The notes under the pieces: model-generated
Seen by the model: only the letters and a program-made list of their open reading frames with translations
What the model was told of the DNA's origin: nothing
The model's database searches: none
Shown here: in pieces, positions 16,411 to 27,105 of the stretch
How the letters are laid out: the number at the start of each line of letters is the position of its first letter
Numbering within the stretch: the stretch's first letter is position 1
Made by a program: the position numbers and the translations under genes
Assembly (NCBI RefSeq): GCF_016937655.1
Contig: NZ_JAFHKL010000003.1
Location: 411,798 to 475,797, forward strand
Source of the DNA: Chromobacterium alkanivorans
GTDB lineage: Bacteria > Pseudomonadota > Gammaproteobacteria > Burkholderiales > Chromobacteriaceae
DNA: 64,000 nt
Reading direction: 5' to 3'

Positions 16411-17322
16411 GTGCCGCATGTGAAGATTGTGGAAGTGGGCCCGCGCGACGGGCTGCAAAACGAAAAACAAGCGCTGTCCACCGCCGTCAAGCTGGAGCTG
16501 ATCCGCCGCCTGACGGCCAGCGGCCTGCGCAGCATAGAAGCCGGTGCCTTCGTCTCGCCCAAATGGGTGCCGCAGATGGCCGGCAGCGCCGAGGTGCTGG
16601 CCGGGCTGGATCTGACCGGGCCGGTCGCCTACCCGGTGCTGGTGCCCAATGAGCAGGGGCTGGACGCGGCGCTGGCGGCCGGCGCGCGCGAAATCGCCGT
16701 GTTCGGCGCCGCCAGCGAAAGCTTCAGCCGGCGCAACATCAACGCCAGCATCGCCGAAAGCCTGCAACGCTTCGCGCCGGTGGCGGCGCGCGCGCAGGCG
16801 GCCGGCGTGCCGGTGCGCGGCTATGTGTCCTGCGTGGTGGGCTGTCCCTACGAGGGCCGCATCGCGCCGGCCAAGGTGGCGGAAGTGGCCGCGCGGCTGC
16901 TGGACCTGGGCTGCTACGAAATCTCGCTGGGCGACACCATAGGCGTGGGCACGCCGGCCAGCGTGCTGGCGATGCTGGAGGCGGTGAGCAAGACTGTGCC
17001 AATGACGCAGCTTGCCGGCCACTTCCACGACACTTACGGCATGGCCATCAGCAATATTCATGCGTGTTTGCGCGCCGGAATGATGACATTCGATTCTTCT
17101 GTTGCCGGCCTGGGCGGCTGCCCTTATGCTCAGGGAGCTTCCGGCAACGTCGCCACCGAGGACGTCGTCTACCTGCTGCACGGCGAAGGCCATAGCACCG
17201 GCGTCGACCTGGCCGCGCTGGTGGACACCGCCTGGTTCATCGCCGACGCGCTGGGCAAGCCGCCGGCCTCCAAGCTGGCGCACGCCATCGGCGATCAACG
17301 CCACGCCAAGCCGGAACGATAA
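16411..17322 (+). CDS. liuE: Hydroxymethylglutaryl-CoA lyase
   Basis: A 303-residue TIM-barrel lyase that splits HMG-CoA into acetyl-CoA and acetoacetate, the last step of the liu route. It has the N-terminal EVGPRDGLQNE (metal ligand and catalytic Arg), SCVVGCPYEGR, the His pair in GHFHDTYGMA, and the signature GLGGCPYAQGASGNVATED with the active-site cysteine. It uses a GTG start (16411) with GGAGAGCC upstream. The product acetoacetate is the substrate of the acetoacetyl-CoA synthetase encoded next, beyond two repeat elements. Confidence 0.92.
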   Translation: MPHVKIVEVGPRDGLQNEKQALSTAVKLELIRRLTASGLRSIEAGAFVSPKWVPQMAGSAEVLAGLDLTGPVAYPVLVPNEQGLDAALAAGAREIAVFGAASESFSRRNINASIAESLQRFAPVAARAQAAGVPVRGYVSCVVGCPYEGRIAPAKVAEVAARLLDLGCYEISLGDTIGVGTPASVLAMLEAVSKTVPMTQLAGHFHDTYGMAISNIHACLRAGMMTFDSSVAGLGGCPYAQGASGNVATEDVVYLLHGEGHSTGVDLAALVDTAWFIADALGKPPASKLAHAIGDQRHAKPER

Positions 17323-17372
17323 CAAGCCGCCGCCCGCCCATGGGCCGGCGCGCGGAGAAAAAAAGGAGGCCT

Positions 17373-17497
17373 CGAAAACCGTCGCGAGCGGTTCGAGAGC
17401 AAGGCGCATCGAGTGCAGCGACCGAGATAGTACAAATAGTACAGCGAGGGAGCGAACCCGAAGCAACGCCGCTATCGGACCGCGCAGCAGGTTTTCG
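17373..17497. repeat. Intergenic inverted-repeat element, type B
   Basis: About 125 bp with short inverted ends CGAAAACC (17373) and GGTTTTCG (to 17497), a centre TAGTACAAATAGTAC, and flanks GAGCAAGGCGCATCG and CGAAGCAACGCCGC. It is related in layout to families A and C. It fills, with the next element, the 341-bp gap between liuE and aacS, where no gene is visible. Confidence 0.7.
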
Positions 17498-17505
17498 AAG
17501 TCCCA

Positions 17506-17647
17506 GAGCCTGTTCAAAGTCTCGCGAGCAAGGGCGAGACAAGGCGAAAACCGCTGAGAAAGCGGAATGTACATACGGTACATGAGCATTTCGAAACGGT
17601 TTTCAACGCTGTATCGCCGAAGCGCAGCAGACTTTGAATAGGTTCTC
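17506..17647. repeat. Intergenic inverted-repeat element, family A copy 3
   Basis: About 142 bp, inverted ends GAGCCTGTTCAAAGT and ACTTTGAATAGGTTCTC, central GTACATACGGTAC. It matches 9267-9406 through most of its length. The end arms differ from that copy but have changed together, so pairing is kept. It ends 16 bases before the aacS start codon and so supplies most of that gene's leader. Confidence 0.85.
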
Positions 17648-17663
17648 AGACACAGGAGAAAGC

Positions 17664-19622
<1,959 letters not shown>

Positions 19623-19639
19623 GTCGGCGCGCGGCCAAG

Positions 19640-19667
19640 AAAAAACCCCGGCAAGCCGGGGTTTTTT
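19640..19667. terminator. Bidirectional terminator between aacS and the PMT gene
   Basis: AAAAACCCCGGC and GCCGGGGTTTTTT form a stem with a 2-base apparent loop and A/T runs on both sides, so it can end transcription from both convergent genes. Confidence 0.85.
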
Positions 19668-19673
19668 CGCAAC

Positions 19674-21323
19674 TCATGGCGAGTGAATGCGCCGCAACAG
19701 CGCAAACTTCATATTGTCCTCGCGCGGGCGCGAGCCGTACCACAGCACTTCCCAGCCCGGCTCGGCGATGCCCTCGTCTTCGGAGCGCACCACCAGCAAA
19801 TAGTCGCAAGGCGAGGCGTTGCCCGCCGGATAGGACACCAGATCCAGGCCGGCGTAGTAGCGCCAGCTGATCAGCGCCAGCTGGTTGCGGCTCTCGGTCG
19901 CCACGCAGGCGGCGTTGGCCGGCAGCGCCTTCATCATCCGCTCCACCACCGGCCGGTAACTCTTGGCGGCGTCGAACCACGGCAGCCACAAGGTCATGCC
20001 CAGACCCCACAGCAGAGTCAGGCCCGCCGCCCAGTTGCTGATGGCCTGGCGGCCGCGCAAATGCTTGCGCGTCAGCGCCCACAGCCACACCAGGGTGGCG
20101 ATCACCGCGCACACCGCGGCCAGGCTGGACACATGCACCTGGTAATAGGGGCTGAAGTATTGGGCGCGTCCGGCCAGGCCCTGCGGCCAGCCGAAGTTCA
20201 TCGCCGCCCAGCCCGCCCACACCAAGAGCGCGAAGAAGCCGAAGGTCATCAGGCCGAACCAGTTGAGGAAGGCCGCCGCGCCGCGCTTGAGGTTGTCCAG
20301 CTCCACCGCCGCCAGCAGAGACAGCGGCAGCAGCAAGGGAATCGCGTAAGTCATATTGGGCCGGCTGGACAAGGTCAGCAGGATCAGCACCACGGCGAAG
20401 AACATCAGCGGCAGTTGCAAGCGCGCCTGGTCCAGCCGTTCCCGGTTGCGGTACAGGGTCCAGCCCGCCAGCGGCCAGGCAGGGAAGGCGAACCACAAGG
20501 CGTTCAGGCTGTAATAGCCGAAGTCGTGGAACAGTTGCACCCGGCCGAAGCCGTTGAGCTGGCCCAGCGAGTAGTCGTTCCACCACAGGCTGAACGCGTC
20601 CGGATGGCTCTTGGCCAGCGCCAGCGGCCACACCATGGAAGTGGGCGCGGCGATCAGCAAGGCCAGCAGCACGGTGATCGCGTACTGCTTGCTGCGCCAG
20701 GCGGAGAAGGCCGGCAGCAGCAAGACCACCATCCACAGCAACAGCAGCTCCATCAGGCTGGCGCTGAGGAAGATCGCCGCGCTGGCCGCGCCCAGCAAGG
20801 CGCCGGCGAGGCCGGGCGAGCGCAGGGTCAGGGACAAGGCGTAGAAGGCGGCGGCGAAACCGGCGAAGCCGGCCACCACCGAGGTCAGCTGGTGGCCGGT
20901 TTCCACCAGGCCGACGCAGCCTATCAGCACCATCACCACGCTGCGGCCGTGACGACGGCCGATCAGGTCGCGGCCGGTCATGCCGGCCAGCAGCAAGGCC
21001 AGCGCCATGAACAGCGGCGTGGCCAGCCGCGCGGCGTCGTGCGCCGGCAGCAGCCAGGGAGACAGCAGCTTGACCATGAAGGCCGCCACCCAGTAGTACA
21101 AGGGCGGGCTATCCAGGTAGGGCGCGCCCTGCACCGTGGGCAGCAGCCAGTTGCCGGTGTCCAGCATGCCCTGCACCGCCGCCAGCACAAAAGGCTCGTC
21201 CGGTTTCCACGGGTCGTGGCCCAGGATGCCGGGCCACAACCAGACGAAGCACAGCAGCAGCAGGATCCACGGCTTTTCCGTGGGCTTGGCCAGGGTTTGG
21301 GATTGTTCCGAATAAGTAAGCAT
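19674..21323 (-). CDS. PMT/ArnT-like family 39 glycosyltransferase
   Basis: A 549-residue multi-membrane protein with roughly 11-12 hydrophobic segments. The N terminus carries the family's HDPWKPDEPFVLAAVQGMLDTGNWLLPTV stretch (read as several segments), with the conserved acidic pair in the first periplasmic loop, and YLDSPPLYYWVAA, both hallmarks of polyprenyl-phosphate-sugar transferases such as ArnT. The last 110 residues form a soluble periplasmic tail. Such enzymes transfer a sugar from undecaprenyl phosphate to lipid A, glycans or proteins; the acceptor here is unknown. It is 19 bp downstream of the next glycosyltransferase-like gene on the same strand, so the two are probably co-transcribed. 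Confidence 0.8.
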   Translation of the reverse strand: MLTYSEQSQTLAKPTEKPWILLLLCFVWLWPGILGHDPWKPDEPFVLAAVQGMLDTGNWLLPTVQGAPYLDSPPLYYWVAAFMVKLLSPWLLPAHDAARLATPLFMALALLLAGMTGRDLIGRRHGRSVVMVLIGCVGLVETGHQLTSVVAGFAGFAAAFYALSLTLRSPGLAGALLGAASAAIFLSASLMELLLLWMVVLLLPAFSAWRSKQYAITVLLALLIAAPTSMVWPLALAKSHPDAFSLWWNDYSLGQLNGFGRVQLFHDFGYYSLNALWFAFPAWPLAGWTLYRNRERLDQARLQLPLMFFAVVLILLTLSSRPNMTYAIPLLLPLSLLAAVELDNLKRGAAAFLNWFGLMTFGFFALLVWAGWAAMNFGWPQGLAGRAQYFSPYYQVHVSSLAAVCAVIATLVWLWALTRKHLRGRQAISNWAAGLTLLWGLGMTLWLPWFDAAKSYRPVVERMMKALPANAACVATESRNQLALISWRYYAGLDLVSYPAGNASPCDYLLVVRSEDEGIAEPGWEVLWYGSRPREDNMKFALLRRIHSP

Positions 21324-21342
21324 GACTCTCGTTCAAACGCTT

Positions 21343-22269
21343 TCAGTCAGCCGACGGCAAAGCGCCGCGCAGCCGAGCGATCAGAATGCGCCAATCCACC
21401 TTGCGCTTGGAAATGGAATTGCGCAGCTTGTTGCGGCGGCGCTGACGCTTGTGTTCGGGGTCGGCCTGTATCGCTTTCAGGCGCGCCTCGTCCCAGGCGA
21501 ATTCGCCACAGTACGCCGCCTGCCGCGCCACGTCCCAATCCGCCTCCATGCCGGCGAACACCTCCGCCAGGTAGAGCGGCGCCTCGTAACTGTAGTTCCA
21601 GTAATGGTGCAGCGCATCCCCCAGCGCCAGCGGCTGGCGGCCGTCGCAGGCCACCAGCGACCAGGCCAACTGCTCGGTCCAGTTGCGCGCCTCCACGCGC
21701 GGCAGCAGGAAGTCGTTGACGCGCAAGGCGGTTTCGAAGAAGGGCACCATGTCGGCGGAAGCGCCGACCACGCCGGCGTTCCACATCGCCAGGCCCTGAA
21801 CGTCGGCCACTCCCATTTTGCGCAGCTCGGCGCCGTGCTTGTCCACCGCGGCCAGGTAGTCCGGGAAGAAGCCGGGGCCGAACACGCCTTCGTTGACGTG
21901 CATGCAGCTGGCGTTTCCCGCCTCCAGCCGAGCGAACAGCTCGTCCGGCACGCGCAGCCAGCGGGTGTCGCAATCCACGTACAACACGGCGGTGCCCAGT
22001 TCGCGCGCCGCCTTGAGCATCACTTCCAGCTTGATGCGGTGCACGTAGTCGAACTGGCCGCGATAAGCTTGCAATTGCGCCCGGCTCAAGGCCTCGGTGC
22101 GGACCAGCGGATGCGCGGGCACGCTGTCCGGCGCGTCGGTGTACACCATGATCTTCACGTCCTGCCGCTGCTTCTTCAGCAGCAGATGCAACAGGCTCAA
22201 CACGGAAAAGCGGGTCTGGTCGTAGTATTTCTTGCCGCCGTGGGACAGGTAAACGATGTGGATCGCCAT
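21343..22269 (-). CDS. GT-A-fold glycosyltransferase-like protein
   Basis: A 308-residue soluble protein. HIVYLSHGGKKYYDQTRFSVLSLLHLL at the N terminus, IMVYTDAP, the acidic pair in VLYVDCDTRWL (a DxD-type metal and nucleotide-sugar site, about residues 95-105), and the late NWTEQLAWSLVA segment fit a GT-A nucleotide-sugar transferase of the kind annotated as a family with DUF-like status. The C terminus is very basic (KRQRRRNKLRNSISKRK). No membrane segment or signal peptide. It precedes the PMT-type gene, which suggests a shared glycan pathway; donor and acceptor are unknown. Confidence 0.65.
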   Translation of the reverse strand: MAIHIVYLSHGGKKYYDQTRFSVLSLLHLLLKKQRQDVKIMVYTDAPDSVPAHPLVRTEALSRAQLQAYRGQFDYVHRIKLEVMLKAARELGTAVLYVDCDTRWLRVPDELFARLEAGNASCMHVNEGVFGPGFFPDYLAAVDKHGAELRKMGVADVQGLAMWNAGVVGASADMVPFFETALRVNDFLLPRVEARNWTEQLAWSLVACDGRQPLALGDALHHYWNYSYEAPLYLAEVFAGMEADWDVARQAAYCGEFAWDEARLKAIQADPEHKRQRRRNKLRNSISKRKVDWRILIARLRGALPSAD

Positions 22270-22353
22270 GGCCTCAACCTTGCAGATGTGGATGCGCGCG
22301 CCGCCGGCCGGGATCTGCCAGGCCCTGCCGCCGCCGGCGCGCCGGAATCATAG

Positions 22354-22380
22354 AAAAAAGGCAGCCTGAGCTGCCTTTTT
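22354..22380 (-). terminator. rpmE terminator
   Basis: AAAAAGGCAGC and GCTGCCTTTTT form a strong hairpin with T runs in both directions. It lies 27 bases past the rpmE stop codon. Confidence 0.85.
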
Positions 22381-22406
22381 CTGGGTGTCCAACGTGTTCT
22401 CGGCGC

Positions 22407-22622
22407 TTAGCGCTTGAAGAAGCCGCCGAACTTTTGGTTGAACTTGTCAACGCGACCGGCGGTGTCGACGATCTTTTGCTTGCCGGTGTAGAACGGGTGG
22501 CAGTTGGAGCAAACTTCAATGCCGAACGCGTCCTTGGACATGGTGGACTTGGTCACGAACTGGCTACCGCAGGAGCAGGTAACGGTCAGGTCTTTGTAAG
22601 TCGGGTGAATATCGGTTTTCAT
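22407..22622 (-). CDS. rpmE: 50S ribosomal protein L31, zinc-binding form
   Basis: A 71-residue ribosomal protein starting [22 protein letters not shown]. Cys16, Cys18, Cys38 and Cys41 form the zinc-binding set, which marks the C+ form rather than the zinc-independent paralogue used in zinc limitation. The family HPFYTGKQ motif is present. GGAAGACAG lies upstream of the start. Confidence 0.97.
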   Translation of the reverse strand: MKTDIHPTYKDLTVTCSCGSQFVTKSTMSKDAFGIEVCSNCHPFYTGKQKIVDTAGRVDKFNQKFGGFFKR

Positions 22623-22744
22623 CTGTCTTCCTTTCAAATCGGGTACAGGGGATTTGCCTGTACTGCTTGCGAAACTATCGATTATCCGCGCTTTGCCGCC
22701 GCTTGACAAGTCCAAAATCCACTGTCAACGGCGGCGGCAACGAC

Positions 22745-24118
22745 TCAGGCGCGACGCCAGATGGTGCCCTGGGCGCCGTCCTCCAGCACGATGCCCTTGG
22801 CGGTCAGTTCGTCGCGAATGCGGTCGGACTCCGCCCAGTTCTTGCTGGCTCGCGCGTCCTTGCGCGCCTGGATCAGCGCTTCCACGGCTTCGGCCGACAG
22901 CTCGTCGTCGCCGACGCCGCCCTTGAGAAACTCCTCCGGGTCGCGCTGCAGCAGGCCCAGCACGCCGCCCAAGTCCTTCAGCAGCCGCGCCTGTCGCGGG
23001 TCGCGGCTCTTGTTGACTTCGCCGGCCAGTTCGAACAGCACCGCCACCGCTTCCGAAGAATTGAAGTCGTCGTTCATCGCCGCCTGGAAGCGCGCGGCGA
23101 ACGGGTCCTTCCAGTCTATGCCGGCGGCGGCCGGCAGCTCCAGGCCGCGCAAGGCGGTGTAGAGCCGGGTCAGGCCGTGCTTGGCGTCGACGAGGATGCT
23201 GTCGGTGTAGTTCACCGGGCTGCGGTAATGGCTGCGCACGATGAAGAAGCGGATCACCTCGCCGTCGAAATGGCCCAGCACGTCGCGGATGGTGAAGAAG
23301 TTGCCCAGCGATTTGGACATTTTCTCACCGTCGACGTTGATGAAGCCGTTGTGCAGCCAGTAGTTGACGTACTGGTGGCCGTGCGCGCCCTCGGACTGGG
23401 CGATTTCGTTCTCATGGTGCGGGAACTGCAGATCCTCGCCGCCGCCGTGGATGTCGAAATGCTCGCCCAGGTGATGACAGCTCATCACCGAGCACTCGAT
23501 ATGCCAGCCCGGACGCCCCGGACCCCACGGGCTGTCCCAGGACGGCTCGCCCGGCTTGGCGGCCTTCCACAGCACGAAGTCCAGCGGATCGCGCTTGTGC
23601 GGGTCCACTTCCACCCGCTCGCCGGCGCGCAGCTTGTCCAGAGTGCGGCCGGACAATTTGCCGTAGCCCTCGAACTCGCGCACCGCGTAATACACATCGC
23701 CGTTGTCGGCCACGTAGGCCTTGCCGTTGGCGATCAGTTTTTCGATCAGGGCCACCATGCCCGGCACGTGCTGGGTGGCGCGCGGCTCGAACGTCGGCGA
23801 CAACAGGCCCAACGCCGCGGCGTCCTGGCGCATGTCGGCGATGGTCTCTTCCACCAATTGCTGCGGCAGAATGCCGCGCTCGGCGGCGCGCTTGATGATC
23901 TTGTCCTCGATATCGGTGATGTTGCGCACATAGGTGGCGTCGTAGCCGGAGGCGACGAACCAGCGGTAGATCAGGTCGAAGGCCGTCAGCATGCGCGCGT
24001 GGCCGATATGACAGAGGTCGTAGACCGTCATGCCGCACACGTACATACACACCTTGCCGGGCTCGATGGGTTTGAACTCTTCTTTCTGGCGGGTCAGGGT
24101 GTTATACACGGTCAACAT
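22745..24118 (-). CDS. cysS: Cysteinyl-tRNA synthetase
   Basis: A 457-residue class I aminoacyl-tRNA synthetase charging tRNA-Cys. The zinc ligand Cys28 is in [10 protein letters not shown], the HIGH signature at 37-40, and the KMSKS loop in [33 protein letters not shown] holds the remaining zinc ligands. The C-terminal DALR-like helical domain is full length. It is monocistronic, with about 150 bp upstream to the divergent UPF0149 gene. Confidence 0.97.
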   Translation of the reverse strand: MLTVYNTLTRQKEEFKPIEPGKVCMYVCGMTVYDLCHIGHARMLTAFDLIYRWFVASGYDATYVRNITDIEDKIIKRAAERGILPQQLVEETIADMRQDAAALGLLSPTFEPRATQHVPGMVALIEKLIANGKAYVADNGDVYYAVREFEGYGKLSGRTLDKLRAGERVEVDPHKRDPLDFVLWKAAKPGEPSWDSPWGPGRPGWHIECSVMSCHHLGEHFDIHGGGEDLQFPHHENEIAQSEGAHGHQYVNYWLHNGFINVDGEKMSKSLGNFFTIRDVLGHFDGEVIRFFIVRSHYRSPVNYTDSILVDAKHGLTRLYTALRGLELPAAAGIDWKDPFAARFQAAMNDDFNSSEAVAVLFELAGEVNKSRDPRQARLLKDLGGVLGLLQRDPEEFLKGGVGDDELSAEAVEALIQARKDARASKNWAESDRIRDELTAKGIVLEDGAQGTIWRRA

Positions 24119-24272
24119 GATGGAAACCTATTAGAGGTTGGGTCAAAAAAGAACAATTGTAACAGAGCCGTCAAGTCCTCCGCATCGCGATTGTGTCGCG
24201 ACTGGCGGCCGGCGGTGCGCTTGGCCGTCAGATGGCGGATAATGGGCTTTTTTCCCCTAGCCCTGGTCCGCC

Positions 24273-24890
24273 ATGAGCCATACCCCGCTTTCCGACGCCG
24301 ACTACCAACGCCTGGCCGCCACCCTGAACCGCTTCCTGCCGCAGCAAGGCATGAACCTGGAGCGCCTGGACGGCTTTTTCGCCGCCCTGCTCAGCGGCCC
24401 GGAACAGATCAAGCCTACCGAATGCCTGCCCGTCATCATCGGCGACGCCTTCGACGACGATTCCGCCTTCCCCAGCGACAAGGCGCTGGAACAGTTCGCC
24501 AAACTGTTGATGGGACATTGGCTGGACATCTCCGCCGCGCTGCGCGAAGACGGCGCCTTCCAGCCCTGGCTGGAGCCGGACGCCGCCGGCGAGCTGCGCG
24601 GCAACGACTGGGCCGAGGGCTTCTCCGAAGGCATGCAGTTGCTGAACGAGGACTGGGGCCTGTTGTTCGACGACCCGGAGCAGGCGCCGCTGCTGGAGCC
24701 CATCCTGACCCTGGCTTTCGAACGCAATCCGGACCCGGAGGTCCAGCTTGCCGCGCTGACGCCGGCGCAACGCCAACAGTGCCTGGCCGAGCTGTCCGAA
24801 TCCGTGCACGGCATTCACCGCTTCTTCGCCGCCATCCGCCGCCGGCTGGAAGAGGAGGAACAGGAGCTGGAGCGCCGGCAGCGGAGCTGA
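24273..24890 (+). CDS. UPF0149 (YgfB/YecA) family protein
   Basis: A 205-residue all-helical protein of the YgfB/YecA family. The LERLDGFFAALLSGPE segment near residue 35, LPVIIGD, then GNDWAEGFSEGMQL (about 110-125) are conserved family blocks. The C terminus is a charged helix rich in Glu and Arg (RRRLEEEEQELERRQRS) and lacks the SEC-C zinc motif found in some members. The molecular role of the family is not settled. The start has no strong ribosome site. Confidence 0.8.
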   Translation: MSHTPLSDADYQRLAATLNRFLPQQGMNLERLDGFFAALLSGPEQIKPTECLPVIIGDAFDDDSAFPSDKALEQFAKLLMGHWLDISAALREDGAFQPWLEPDAAGELRGNDWAEGFSEGMQLLNEDWGLLFDDPEQAPLLEPILTLAFERNPDPEVQLAALTPAQRQQCLAELSESVHGIHRFFAAIRRRLEEEEQELERRQRS

Positions 24891-24968
24891 GCCGGTCAAC
24901 CGGGCCGTGGCGGCGGCGTTGATAAGCAGGCCGGCGCAAGCCGTCCTCCCACCGCCACAGGACCCGTC

Positions 24969-25790
24969 ATGAATCCCATCGAAGCCCTGCTGTTCGCCGT
25001 CATCCAAGGCGTCAGCGAACTCTTTCCCGTCAGCAGCCTGGGGCACGGCGTGCTGATCCCGGACTGGCTGCACTGGTCCATCAATCGCACGAACCCGGAC
25101 TTCCTGCCCTTCATGGTGGTGCTGCACCTGGGCACCGCCGCCGCGCTGCTGCTGTATTTCCGCCGCGACTGGCTGCAATTGATCAGCGGCTTTCTCAAGG
25201 CCCGCGGCAAGGCGGACAATCCGGAAGCCCGGCTGCTATGGCTATTGATCGCCGGCACCGTTCCGGCCGGCCTGCTGGGCCTGTTGTTGGAAAAGCAGCT
25301 GCGCGCGCTGTTCGGCAGCGCCACCGCGGTGCTGGTCTTCCTCAGTCTGAACGGCCTGCTCCTGCTGTGGGGCGACCGCCTGAAACGGAGGCAAGCCCAT
25401 CTGGATCTGGAAAGACTGAGCCTGTCGGGCGCGATCAAGATCGGCGCCGGCCAGGCGCTGGCCCTGTTGCCCGGCTTCTCCCGCTCCGGCGCCACCCTGG
25501 TGGCCGGCCTCGCCCACGGCCTGGACTACGCCTCTTCCGCGCGCTTTTCCTTTCTGCTGGCCACTCCCATCATCGCCGCCGCCGGCGTGCTGGAAGTGCC
25601 CAAGCTGGCGCACAGCCAAGCCTCGGCCGGCTTGCTGCTGGCCTGCGGCCTGCTGTCCGGCGCCTGCGCTTACGCCAGCACCGCTTTTCTGATGCGCTAT
25701 TTCAAGAAAAGCGAAATCGAATCCTTGCGGCCGTTTGGCTACTACTGCCTGCTGGTGGGCCTGGGCGGCCTGCTCATCAAGCTGACCTGA
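24969..25790 (+). CDS. uppP: Undecaprenyl-diphosphatase
   Basis: A 273-residue membrane phosphatase of the BacA/UppP family that recycles the lipid carrier for peptidoglycan and glycan synthesis; overexpression gives bacitracin resistance. It has the two family motifs: QGVSELFPVSSLGHG near the N terminus and LLPGFSRSGATLVAGL at about 165-180, with the catalytic Glu, His and Arg. About seven to eight hydrophobic segments. The PVSSLGH form (Leu for the more common Thr) fits a minor branch. Confidence 0.93.
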   Translation: MNPIEALLFAVIQGVSELFPVSSLGHGVLIPDWLHWSINRTNPDFLPFMVVLHLGTAAALLLYFRRDWLQLISGFLKARGKADNPEARLLWLLIAGTVPAGLLGLLLEKQLRALFGSATAVLVFLSLNGLLLLWGDRLKRRQAHLDLERLSLSGAIKIGAGQALALLPGFSRSGATLVAGLAHGLDYASSARFSFLLATPIIAAAGVLEVPKLAHSQASAGLLLACGLLSGACAYASTAFLMRYFKKSEIESLRPFGYYCLLVGLGGLLIKLT

Positions 25791-25877
25791 TATTTCAAAC
25801 AAGTTTTTTCACAACGCATACCAGATCGATAAAACATATTCCAATCATATATTTGAGCAAATTTTGAGCACAGCTTA

Positions 25878-25906
25878 TTGGACTGATCGGTCTAGTGCTT
25901 TAGAAT
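25878..25906 (+). promoter_or_regulatory. Promoter with palindromic operator before the Nudix gene
   Basis: TTGGAC (25878-25883) and TAGAAT (25901-25906) are separated by 17 bp, a good sigma-70 arrangement. The imperfect palindrome GACTGATCGGTC (25881-25892) overlaps the -35 and spacer, the position expected of a repressor site; GACYGATCRGTC-like palindromes are common for TetR-family proteins. No TetR gene is adjacent, so the regulator is unknown. Confidence 0.55.
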
Positions 25907-25922
25907 CGGAAAAATAATATCC

Positions 25923-25960
25923 AGGGCCACCCCCAAGTCGGTGGCCCTAACTAATTTTTT
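25923..25960 (+). terminator. Leader hairpin with T run before the Nudix gene
   Basis: AGGGCCACC (25923-25931) pairs perfectly with GGTGGCCCT (25940-25948), followed after a few bases by TTTTTT (25955-25960). It lies between the promoter at 25878-25906 and the start codon at 25966. It could be a transcription attenuator or end a small RNA of about 50 nucleotides. Confidence 0.5.
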
Positions 25961-25965
25961 GAAGA

Positions 25966-26436
25966 ATGAGTGTTTTGGAAGAAAAAAGAAACGAGCGCCT
26001 GCCCGCGGACCTGGCCAGGCGCGCAACCGCTATTATCGAACTGCCTGACGGCGTGCTGGTCACCGCGGCCAAAGGCGGCCGCTACAACCTTCCCGGCGGC
26101 AAGGCCGCCCGCGGCGAACTGCGCTCCCAGGCGTTGATCCGCGAAGTGCGGGAAGAAACTGGCCTGCGCATCAACTCCATGCTGTATCTGTTCGATCACA
26201 TCACCCCGTTCAACGCGCACAAGGTCTATCTGTGCATCGCGCAGGGCCAGCCGCGTCCTCAGGGCGAGATCGAACGCATCGCGCTGGTGTCCTCGCCGGA
26301 CACCGACATGGACCTGTTCATAGAAGGCCGCGCCATCCTGCGCCGCTACGCGCGGCTGCGCGGCGAGGTCACCGCCAAGGGCGACGCGCTGCGCGCCTTG
26401 CTGGGTCTGGCCCGTTACATCGCCAAGGTGGATTGA
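25966..26436 (+). CDS. Nudix hydrolase
   Basis: A 156-residue Nudix phosphohydrolase. The box G-x5-E-x7-REVREETGL is complete (GKAARGE...REVREETGLRI, about residues 45-67), so catalysis on a nucleoside diphosphate-X substrate is likely. The C terminus continues with GEIERIALVSSPDTDMDLFIEGRAILRRY. Substrate is unknown. The annotated ATG (25966) has a poor ribosome site, because GAAG lies only one base away and a T run precedes it, so either the start is weakly translated or expression depends on the leader structure. Confidence 0.8.
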   Translation: MSVLEEKRNERLPADLARRATAIIELPDGVLVTAAKGGRYNLPGGKAARGELRSQALIREVREETGLRINSMLYLFDHITPFNAHKVYLCIAQGQPRPQGEIERIALVSSPDTDMDLFIEGRAILRRYARLRGEVTAKGDALRALLGLARYIAKVD

Positions 26437-26467
26437 GCGCGCCGGCCCGTCCACGCGCCCTCCATGC

Positions 26468-26505
26468 AAAACAGGACATGCCTCGGCATGTCCTGTTCTT
26501 TTTTC
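26468..26505. terminator. Bidirectional terminator after the Nudix gene
   Basis: ACAGGACATGCC (26471-26482) and GGCATGTCCTGT (26485-26496) form a perfect 12-bp stem with A and T runs outside. It serves both the Nudix gene and the convergent membrane-protein gene. Confidence 0.85.
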
Positions 26506-26515
26506 AGCCCGCGGC

Positions 26516-27097
26516 TCAGATGCCGGTGGCGGGCGCCGAATTCTCCGCACCGCGCGCGGCGTCGGCCACGCCTGCGGGCAAGTCCACCCAGCCCGCGGCC
26601 GACCCCAGCGACAGGGCCCCGGCCAGCAGCACCATGGCCACCGGCGCGAACAGCAGCACGCCCAGCGCCACCCGCAAGCGGTGGATGCCGGACACCACGG
26701 CCAGCGCGTTGACCAGCACCAGGATGCCGAAGATGGACAAGGCCGCGTTGACCGCCAGCGCCGCGTCGTCCGGCAACCAGCTGGTCAGCGGCTCGATGAA
26801 TTGCAGACCGCTGGCCACCGCCACCAGGCCGAACAGCGAACCATGGCCGTCCCACTTGGCAAAACGCAGCCACAAGCCGATGAAGCCGGCGAAACACAAG
26901 GTTTCCGCCAGCGTGAACAGCACCATGAACAGCATGCGGCCGGTCAGGTTGTTGCCCAACTCGGCGGTGTCCGCGCTGGCCACCAGGCCCAGCGCGATCA
27001 AAAACAACAGGGTCTGCCAGCGCGGATACTGGTACTCGCCCAGGGGTTTGACCCGGAAGCGCAGCAAATCCACCACATCGTCAATCAGCAGGCGCAT
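26516..27097 (-). CDS. Hypothetical membrane protein
   Basis: A 193-residue integral membrane protein with about five hydrophobic segments (roughly residues 27-42, 54-75, 88-103, 112-135, 140-160). The cytoplasmic N terminus (MRLLIDDVVDLLRFRVKPLGEYQYPRWQ) is polar, as in small Yip1-like membrane proteins, but I cannot assign a family firmly. It is co-directional with purU, 8 bp downstream, so the two are probably co-transcribed. No function is proposed. Confidence 0.7.
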   Translation of the reverse strand: MRLLIDDVVDLLRFRVKPLGEYQYPRWQTLLFLIALGLVASADTAELGNNLTGRMLFMVLFTLAETLCFAGFIGLWLRFAKWDGHGSLFGLVAVASGLQFIEPLTSWLPDDAALAVNAALSIFGILVLVNALAVVSGIHRLRVALGVLLFAPVAMVLLAGALSLGSAAGWVDLPAGVADAARGAENSAPATGI

Positions 27098-27105
27098 GTC
27101 CGCTC

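Noticed and set aside
16411..16430. An ATG start for liuE
   Set aside because: The ATG at 16418 is out of frame; GTG at 16411 fits the family N terminus and has a ribosome site.
25923..25960. A riboswitch before the Nudix gene
   Set aside because: Only a single short hairpin and T run are present, with no conserved aptamer sequence that I recognise.
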